DNA of 64,000 nt from Pseudomonadota bacterium (GTDB lineage Bacteria > Myxococcota_A > Polyangia > Polyangiales > Polyangiaceae), in the NCBI GenBank assembly GCA_023418705.1, contig JAEZYZ010000202.1, positions 10,564 through 74,563 on the forward strand. Direction: 5' to 3'. Below the pieces are notes generated by a model. It ran no database searches. It was not told where the DNA came from and saw only the letters and a program-made list of their open reading frames with translations. Position numbers and translations under genes: made by a program. Of the stretch, positions 58,185 to 64,000 are shown piece after piece. How positions within the stretch are numbered: position 1 is the stretch's first letter; each line of letters begins with the position of its first letter.

Positions 58185-59536
58185 TGCGGCGGCAGCGCGG
58201 CGGCCCGCCGCCGGATCAGCCCACCCTGTTGGACGCCGCGTCGCGCTCGGGAAAGGTCGGCTCCCCCCCGCCGCTGCCCGATCGCATGCGGCCGCAGGCG
58301 CTCGACGAGGTCGCCGGACAAAGCCACCTCATCGGCCCCGGACGCCTGTTGTCCGAGCTCCTGCAGAAGGATCGGCTGCCTTCGATGATCTTCTGGGGGC
58401 CGCCCGGGGTCGGCAAGACCAGCCTGGCGCACGTGATATCGCGGCTGACCCGCAGCGAGTTCGTGCCGTTCAGCGCGGTGCTCGGGGGCGTCCCCGAGCT
58501 CAGGCAGATCATTGCCCAGGCGTCCGAGCGGCGGCGATACCAAGGGCGCGGGACGCTGCTCTTCGTAGACGAGATCCACCGCTTCAACAAGGCGCAGCAG
58601 GACGCGTTCTTGCCGCACGTCGAGAACGGCACCGTCACGCTGATCGGCGCCACCACCGAGAACCCATCGTTTTCCGTCAACGCGGCGGTGCTGTCACGCT
58701 GCAAGGTCTTCCACCTCGAGCCCCTGACCGACCTGGAGCTTTGCGCGTTGCTCGAGCGCGCGGTCGAGGACCGGGCGCGCGGCCTGGGTGAGCTCGGGCT
58801 GACGCTGGAGCCACGCGCGCTCGAGCTGATGGCCCGCGGGGCGCGCGGCGACGCTCGTCGCGCGCTGAGCCTGCTCGAGACGGCCGCGACGCTCGCGGGC
58901 CCGAACGGGACCGTCACCGCGGCCCTGGTCGAGCAGGCGGCGGAGGACCGCACGCTGCTTTACGACAAGAGCGGCGAAGAGCACTACAACGTCGTCAGCG
59001 CGCTCATCAAATCGATGCGCGGCAGCGATCCGGACGCGGCGATCTACTGGATGATGCGCATGCTCGAGGCGGGCGATGACCCCCTGTTCGTGTCGCGACG
59101 CTTGATCATCTTCGCGAGTGAAGACGTCGGCAATGCCGACCCGCGGGCGCTGTCCGTCGCCTTGTCGGCCGACGCGGCGTTCCGCCGGCTCGGCATGCCG
59201 GAGGGCATCTACCCCTTGGCGCACGCCTGCCTGTACCTGGCCGCCTGCCCCAAATCGAACGCCGTGAAGAACGCCTGGATGTCGGCCCAGGCGGCGGTGC
59301 GCGAGCACGGCGCGCTGCCGGTACCCAAGAAGCTGCGCAACGCCGTCACCAAGCTGATGCGCGATGAAGGGTACGGCCAAGGGTACGCCTACCCCCACGA
59401 CCACGACGACGCCCATGTCCCCGGCGAGACCTACCTGCCCGAGGCCTTGATCGGCGCGCGCTACTACCAGCCGACCGATCAAGGCCTCGAAAAATCGATC
59501 GCCGAGCGGCTCGAACGGCTGCGGACCAAGCGCTGA
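58184..59536 (+). CDS. rarA: Replication-associated recombination protein A
   Basis: 450-residue AAA+ ATPase of the RarA/MgsA/WRNIP1 family that acts at stalled forks. Walker A GPPGVGKT (72-79), Walker B LLFVDEIHRFNKAQQ and sensor-1 GATTENPSF. The C-terminal tetramerisation region has EDVGNADPRAL and YLAACPKSNAV. It ends a trpS-yggS-rarA run and is convergent with hpt, with 18 nt between stops. Confidence 0.96.
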   Translation: MRRQRGGPPPDQPTLLDAASRSGKVGSPPPLPDRMRPQALDEVAGQSHLIGPGRLLSELLQKDRLPSMIFWGPPGVGKTSLAHVISRLTRSEFVPFSAVLGGVPELRQIIAQASERRRYQGRGTLLFVDEIHRFNKAQQDAFLPHVENGTVTLIGATTENPSFSVNAAVLSRCKVFHLEPLTDLELCALLERAVEDRARGLGELGLTLEPRALELMARGARGDARRALSLLETAATLAGPNGTVTAALVEQAAEDRTLLYDKSGEEHYNVVSALIKSMRGSDPDAAIYWMMRMLEAGDDPLFVSRRLIIFASEDVGNADPRALSVALSADAAFRRLGMPEGIYPLAHACLYLAACPKSNAVKNAWMSAQAAVREHGALPVPKKLRNAVTKLMRDEGYGQGYAYPHDHDDAHVPGETYLPEALIGARYYQPTDQGLEKSIAERLERLRTKR

Positions 59537-59554
59537 AGCAGCGAGGGGGCCTCG

Positions 59555-60094
59555 TCAGCCCGGCTGCAGCACGGCGAGCTCGGGCAAATTCCGATAGAGC
59601 TGCGCGCAATCGAGGCCATAGCCGACCACGAACACGTCGTCGATCGTAAACCCCAGATAGTCGATCTCGACCGAGCGCTGCATGCGCGCCGGCTTGTGCA
59701 GCAGCGCGCAGACCTTGACGCTGCGCGGGTTTCGGGTGCGAAGCTGCTCTGCCAAGTAGCTGAGCGTGAGCCCGGTGTCGACGATGTCCTCGACCAAGAG
59801 CACGTCGTGCCCGTCGATGGGACTCGTCAAATCTTGGGTGATCTGCACGACCCCGGAGCTGGTCGTCCCGTCGCCGTAGCTCTGCACCCCCAAGAACTCG
59901 ATCCGCAGCGGCAGATCGATGCGGCGGGCCAGGTCCGCCGCGAACACGAAGCTCCCCTTCAGGATGCACAGCAGCACCAACGATCGGCCCCCATAGTCGC
60001 GGGTGATCTGGCGCCCCAGCGCCGTCACGCGCGCCTCGATCTCGTGCGCCGAGTAGAGGGTCGTCACCTTCTCTGCTGCAAAACCTCCAGGCAT
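59555..60094 (-). CDS. hpt: Hypoxanthine phosphoribosyltransferase
   Basis: Purine salvage enzyme of 179 residues. The PRPP-binding loop is [10 protein letters not shown] (101-110). [14 protein letters not shown] and YGDGTTSSG flank the active site. It makes IMP/GMP from hypoxanthine/guanine and PRPP. The start at 60094 fits the family length; a longer frame upstream is unsupported. It shares a 183-bp gap with comEC on the same strand, containing a C-rich 13-bp direct repeat of no known meaning. Confidence 0.94.
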   Translation of the reverse strand: MPGGFAAEKVTTLYSAHEIEARVTALGRQITRDYGGRSLVLLCILKGSFVFAADLARRIDLPLRIEFLGVQSYGDGTTSSGVVQITQDLTSPIDGHDVLLVEDIVDTGLTLSYLAEQLRTRNPRSVKVCALLHKPARMQRSVEIDYLGFTIDDVFVVGYGLDCAQLYRNLPELAVLQPG

Positions 60095-60277
60095 GGCGCG
60101 TCCCCGAGCTTGTCGGTGCCACCGCACGCCGTCAAGGTGCGACCCTCTGCCGAAAACGTGCACCAACGCTGGCACAGGCACCAAGGATGCCCCAAAGCCC
60201 CCACCCGCGCGAGCATCCGCGAGCGCATCCCAACCCCGCGCGAGCGCAAGCGAGCGCTCCCCAACCCCGCGCTCCCC

Positions 60278-62677
60278 CTAGCGCTCCTGGCTGAAAGCCT
60301 CGGCGATGAAGCGCTGACCGTCGCTGGTCCAGATCACCGACCCCACCCTGTCGAGCCGCAGCGCGCGCACCTTCGCCTCCCCCAGGTGAAGCAGCGTCTC
60401 CTCATGCGGGTGCCCATAGCGGTTTCGTACCCCCGATGAAATGGTGGCGAGCGTCGGTCGCACCGCTGCCAGAAACTCGCGACTCGTCGAGGTGCGGCTC
60501 CCATGATGCCCCACCTTCAAGAGGTCCGCGGCCAGCGCCCCGCCGAAGCGCGCGATCAAACGCGACTCCTGATGCTGCTCCGCATCGCCGGTCAGAAGCA
60601 CCGCGTGTGCCCCGTAGCGGATATGCAGGACCAAGGAGTTGTCGTTCGCGTTGACCCCAGGCTGGAACGCCGGACATGGGTCGAGCACGGCGACGCTCGC
60701 GGCGCCGAAGCGTCGGGGCGCGGCGCACAGCTCGGGCGGGCGCCGGATGGGCACCCCCCGCGCGCGCAGCGTCTGCAGCAGCTCCCGGTAGGCCGCCCCC
60801 GCCCCCTCCACTTCCCCTTGCCCCGTATCCCAAAACTCCCCGACCGCCACCTGCTCCACGACGGCCAAGAGCCCGAGCAAGTGGTCAGGGTGCGGGTGGC
60901 TGAGCGCGACCACGTCGATGCGATGGCGCCGCCGCTCACGCAAAAGTGGCCCGATCACCCGAGCGCCGGGGTCGACCGGGGATCCCATGAAGCCGCCCGC
61001 GTCCATCAAGAGCGTGCTGCCGTCGGGGAAGTCGATGAGCGTCGCGTCCCCCTGCCCGACGTCGATCGCGGTCACGCGCAGCACGTTCGTCGGCGCGCCC
61101 ACCCGACGCTCCGTGGCTTCGAGCCAACACAGCGCGATCCCGGCGCCCGCGCACCATGCGAAGCTCCAGAGCACGCGCGACCGGCGCCCCATCCCCGGCG
61201 ACCCAACCGGCCCCAACAGCACCGCCGCCAGCGCCACGCCGAGCGCCGCCAGCTGCCAGCCGCTCGGCGGCGGCACCTGGAAGGCCAGCAGGGTCGCCGC
61301 GGCGCTCGCATGCGCCACGGCTTTCACCACCGTCAATGCGCCGGAGGCGCAGACGGCCACCCAGCGCTCGATCAGCGGCAATGGCTCGAGCAGCGTGTGC
61401 AAAAGACAAAGCGGCAACGCGAACAGCTCGCCGATCGGGCCTGCGATCAAGTTGGCGAGGATGCCAGCGAGCGTCAGCTCCGGCGAGAGCAAGGCGAGCA
61501 GCGGCGCGCACGGCAACATGGAACTGACGGTCGCGATCACGCTGGCCGCCAGGTACTTCACGGCGACGTTTTGCACCTCTCCGAAGCGCCGTGCGAGCGG
61601 CCTACCGATCGTCATCAGGCCCCCGGTGGCCGCCAGCGAGAGCAGGAAGGAGAGGTCGAACGCCACCAGCGGATCGACCGCCGCCCCCACGAACACCGAG
61701 CTTGCCACCGAACGCGCGCCGTGCGGCCGGCGACCGCACGCGCGCGCCGCGAACGCGGCGGCGAGCATCCAGGCCGCTCGCCACGCCGAGCCGCTGCCCC
61801 CGGCAAAGTCCGCGTAGCCAAGCGCGAGCAGGACCCCGACGCCGCAGGCGAGCCGCGCGACGTCCACGCGAGCCGCCAGCGCCGGCAGCGCCGCGAAGAT
61901 CCATCGCAAGAGCGCCACCAACGACACCACGGCGAACACCAGGTGCGTCCCGCTGACCGCCAGGATGTGCGCGAGCCCGCTCAACTTGAAGGCTTGGTCG
62001 TCGTCCGGATGGAGGTCGTTTTCACCCAACACCAGCGCGCGGGCCATCGGAGCCACCGTGGGGACGAAGGTCGCCTCGATGCGCTGGCGGGCATGGGCGC
62101 GGGCGCGATCGATGGCCGCCGGCACCCCACCGCCGGAGGCGACGAGGCTCAGGCTGAGCACGCTGCCGCTGAACACCGTGCCGGTGCGCGCCGCGTAGAT
62201 GGTCGGATCGCCGAGCCCCAAGTTGCGAAACAAGCGCACCGGAGCCAGGTCGGCGACGATGTCCGCCACGTCGCCGCGGACGAGCTGCCCAGGCCCCCCA
62301 TACAGCCGCGCCCGGTAGCGACCCGGCAGCGTGCGCGCCTCGCACTGCACCTGCTCGAGGTCGACGAGGTAGACGAGCGTGCCCCCGCGCGACACCGGAG
62401 ACGCGACGACGCGGGCGCGCGCGGCACAGCGCGATGGCGCGCCGAGGGCATCCCGCGCGGCCACCCGCTCCCCTTCGTACGCCGCGAGCCCCCCTGCCGC
62501 ACGGCCGTGACCGAGCAGCAGCCCCAGCAAGCACGCGCACAAGACCGACGTCCGGAGCCGCCCGACGACCAGACAGCCGAGCAGGGCGGCGGCCGCCGCC
62601 GCGGGCAACGGCGCCACCACGATGAGCGCCCCGCCGAGCAGCGCCGCGCACAGGGCTATGGCGGCGTCGACGCGCAT
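60278..62677 (-). CDS. comEC: ComEC/Rec2 DNA-uptake channel
   Basis: About 799 residues. Several transmembrane helices form the competence domain (FKLSGLAHILAVSGTHL, the central ComEC signature). The C-terminal metallo-beta-lactamase domain has DVGQGDATLIDFPDG and LSHPHPDHLLG, the metal-binding HxHxDH motif. It is expected to carry single-stranded DNA into the cytoplasm. The start at 62677 places the first hydrophobic helices immediately after the Met; the frame is open further upstream to 62851. It is divergent from the sirtuin gene. Confidence 0.93.
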   Translation of the reverse strand: MRVDAAIALCAALLGGALIVVAPLPAAAAAALLGCLVVGRLRTSVLCACLLGLLLGHGRAAGGLAAYEGERVAARDALGAPSRCAARARVVASPVSRGGTLVYLVDLEQVQCEARTLPGRYRARLYGGPGQLVRGDVADIVADLAPVRLFRNLGLGDPTIYAARTGTVFSGSVLSLSLVASGGGVPAAIDRARAHARQRIEATFVPTVAPMARALVLGENDLHPDDDQAFKLSGLAHILAVSGTHLVFAVVSLVALLRWIFAALPALAARVDVARLACGVGVLLALGYADFAGGSGSAWRAAWMLAAAFAARACGRRPHGARSVASSVFVGAAVDPLVAFDLSFLLSLAATGGLMTIGRPLARRFGEVQNVAVKYLAASVIATVSSMLPCAPLLALLSPELTLAGILANLIAGPIGELFALPLCLLHTLLEPLPLIERWVAVCASGALTVVKAVAHASAAATLLAFQVPPPSGWQLAALGVALAAVLLGPVGSPGMGRRSRVLWSFAWCAGAGIALCWLEATERRVGAPTNVLRVTAIDVGQGDATLIDFPDGSTLLMDAGGFMGSPVDPGARVIGPLLRERRRHRIDVVALSHPHPDHLLGLLAVVEQVAVGEFWDTGQGEVEGAGAAYRELLQTLRARGVPIRRPPELCAAPRRFGAASVAVLDPCPAFQPGVNANDNSLVLHIRYGAHAVLLTGDAEQHQESRLIARFGGALAADLLKVGHHGSRTSTSREFLAAVRPTLATISSGVRNRYGHPHEETLLHLGEAKVRALRLDRVGSVIWTSDGQRFIAEAFSQER

Positions 62678-62840
62678 GCGAACGCCGCTGCACTGCACGA
62701 CGCGTTCCACGCGCCAGCGCCGGACGACGCTGCCGGATCGGGACCGCCACGGGTGGCGATCGCCGGGCGACGGGCCCGCCACCCGCCACCCGCAGCCGGC
62801 GCTGGACGGCGCGGCGCCGCTCGATATCCTGGCTCCCCCG

Positions 62841-63671
62841 ATGGAGGCCAACGATCACGAGCCAGGCGAGCTAGAAACGCTCCTCCAGACAGCACGGCCG
62901 TCCCCAACGGGCCCGATCATCGCCCTCACTGGAGCTGGCATTTCCGCCGAGAGCGGCATCCCCACCTTCCGTGGCAGAGAAGGGTACTGGCGCGTCGGAT
63001 CGCGCAACTACCACCCCCAGGAGTTGGCGACACGAAGCGCGTTTTCCGCGATGCCGGAGCAGGTCTGGAGCTGGTATCTGATGCGACTCCGCACCTGCCT
63101 CGCCGCCGAGCCCAACCCCGCGCATCGGGCGTTGGTCGACCTCGATCGCCACCTCGGCTCCGACTTCTTGCTGATCACTCAGAACGTGGACGGCTTGCAC
63201 CCGCGCGCCGGCAGCCCCCGGGAACGAACCTACGAGATCCACGGAAACATCGCGTGGATGCGCTGCAGCGCCGATTGCCGGGGGCGCCTCGACCCGGTGC
63301 CGCGCGAGCTGCTCGACGCGAACGCCAGCGAGCTTCGGACAGCGCTCCGCTGCGCCGAGTGCGGCGCGTGGATGCGCCCGCATGTCTTGTGGTTCGACGA
63401 GGTCTACGACGAAGCCCGCTACCGCTGGGAAAGCTCCCTCTCTGCGGCCGCCCGCGCCGAGCTGCTGTTGATCGTCGGAACGACCGGCTCGACCAACCTG
63501 CCGCTGCAGGTCGCCGCGATCGCCGCTGAACGGGGCGCGGCCGTCGTCGTCGTCAACCCCGAGCCAAGCGTATTCTCCGAGCTCGCGGAGCGCACCGACC
63601 GCGGCATCTTCCTGCGAGGCACGGCCGGGCACTGGGTCCCGCGAGTGGCGGCAGCGCTCACGGAGAGCTAG
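62841..63671 (+). CDS. Sir2-family NAD-dependent protein deacylase
   Basis: Sirtuin of 276 residues. Motifs are GAGISAESGIPTFRG (31-45), TQNVDGLH (113-120) and catalytic H134 in EIHGN. The zinc site has C142/C146 (CX3C) and C171/C174 (CX2C). YLMR (about 79-82) fits the YxxR pattern associated with class III (CobB/SIRT5-like) sirtuins, so desuccinylase or other deacylase activity is possible. The ATG at 62841 follows the start choice that gives a typical N-terminus. It is divergent from comEC. Confidence 0.93.
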   Translation: MEANDHEPGELETLLQTARPSPTGPIIALTGAGISAESGIPTFRGREGYWRVGSRNYHPQELATRSAFSAMPEQVWSWYLMRLRTCLAAEPNPAHRALVDLDRHLGSDFLLITQNVDGLHPRAGSPRERTYEIHGNIAWMRCSADCRGRLDPVPRELLDANASELRTALRCAECGAWMRPHVLWFDEVYDEARYRWESSLSAAARAELLLIVGTTGSTNLPLQVAAIAAERGAAVVVVNPEPSVFSELAERTDRGIFLRGTAGHWVPRVAAALTES

Positions 63672-63705
63672 CCGCCCCCGCCCGCTCCCCCCCCCGCCCG
63701 CTCCT

Positions 63706-64000
63706 TCACCGCTGCGGCCGCGCCAGCTTGTGCAGCCCGCCGATGATGCGCCCCAGCGTCCGCCGCTGTTCCGCACCGAGCGCGCAGTACCCAAGCGCCG
63801 CCGCCACCTCCAAACCCATTTCCAGCTCCGTCGCCTCCCCAAGCGCGATCCGGTACGCCCGCCGCTTCCCCCCACCCGACGCCCCGTACCCCTCGCCCAG
63901 GTTCAACCCCACCGACAACACCGACCGCCGAAGCTGGTCCGCGAGCTTCGCGTCCCGCGCCTCCACCGCCCGCAACAGCGGCTGCAATGACTTCGCGAAT
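63706..64000 (-). CDS. Four-helix-bundle protein (23S rRNA IVS-like), 5' end outside window
   Basis: At least 98 residues are visible and the frame is open to the window edge, so the start lies outside. It has LRRSVLSVGLNLGEGYGASGGGK and an amphipathic pattern typical of the short four-helix-bundle/'23S rRNA intervening sequence' family. LRRSV...LNLGEG matches that family's core. The function of such proteins is unknown. The 44-bp gap to the sirtuin is C-rich with short repeats. Confidence 0.65.
   Translation of the reverse strand, partial: FAKSLQPLLRAVEARDAKLADQLRRSVLSVGLNLGEGYGASGGGKRRAYRIALGEATELEMGLEVAAALGYCALGAEQRRTLGRIIGGLHKLARPQR

Noticed and set aside
60228..60271. 13-bp direct repeat CCCAACCCCGCGC, two copies 31 bp apart between hpt and comEC
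   Set aside because: The region is C-rich and low in complexity, so repetition is expected; no other feature supports a function.

Overview
The window is high-GC DNA with dense, tightly packed genes and strong third-position GC bias. It looks chromosomal, from a myxobacterium (phylum Myxococcota, probably Polyangia/Sorangiineae-like). The best evidence is a clear mglB-mglA pair (polarity GTPase and its Roadblock-fold partner), together with a Ser/Thr kinase fused to an Ala/Pro-rich tail, sigma-54-type control signals, many lipoproteins and a SctQ-like protein. I saw no tRNA, rRNA, CRISPR array, insertion sequence or prophage.

Layout. (1) 44-9681 (-): a four-gene alpha-glucan operon, glgE > treS-mak fusion > glgX > glgB, encoding the trehalose-to-glucan GlgE route. 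(2) 9869-14135: a sugar-nucleotide epimerase, a divergent outer-membrane-type protein and an aldehyde dehydrogenase. (3) 14293-18646: a sigma-54-like promoter, a receiver-only response regulator, nrfH and nrfA (nitrite to ammonium) and a multicopper oxidase lipoprotein. (4) 18683-23587: a lipoprotein, an ArsA-type ATPase, a Ser/Thr kinase and a sensor histidine kinase. (5) 23616-26194 (-): ric (YtfE), a DUF3079 mini-protein, a hemerythrin and a minimal sigma-54 activator with an N-terminal CX3CX2C motif. A second sigma-54-like promoter and a pair of perfect palindromes lie upstream of ric. (6) 26639-32579 (+): a six-gene redox operon with a NarI-like cytochrome b carrying a Cys4 tail, a cytoplasmic molybdopterin oxidoreductase, a four-cluster ferredoxin, a Tat-anchored bc1-type Rieske protein, a small membrane protein and a TDT/SLAC1-family anion transporter.

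(7) 32624-38261: alr, a Cys-rich exported protein, then ribE-ribBA-ribH-nusB plus an orphan M17 N-terminal domain. The GTP cyclohydrolase half of RibBA is degenerate. (8) 38264-43126: pterin dehydratase, a 3'-5' exonuclease, RNase E/G with a large acidic/basic insert splitting its S1 domain, a PilZ protein, a 37-residue basic protein and recX. (9) 43225-45244 (-): mglB-mglA coupled to an AlkA-like DNA glycosylase. (10) 46026-56407 (+): five genes with overlapping ends or a short gap: two giant DUF3857/transglutaminase-type proteins, a SctQ-like protein, a lipoprotein and a glycosyltransferase. (11) 56533-64000: trpS, yggS, rarA, hpt, comEC, a class III sirtuin and a four-helix-bundle protein cut by the window edge.

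The most interesting theme is nitrogen-oxide metabolism. Nitrite ammonification (NrfHA), nitrosative Fe-S repair (Ric, hemerythrin, DUF3079) and an unusual Mo/Rieske/cytochrome b operon lie within about 18 kb. Two of these units have near-consensus sigma-54 promoters, and the region contains its own sigma-54 activator with a possible Fe-S sensing motif.
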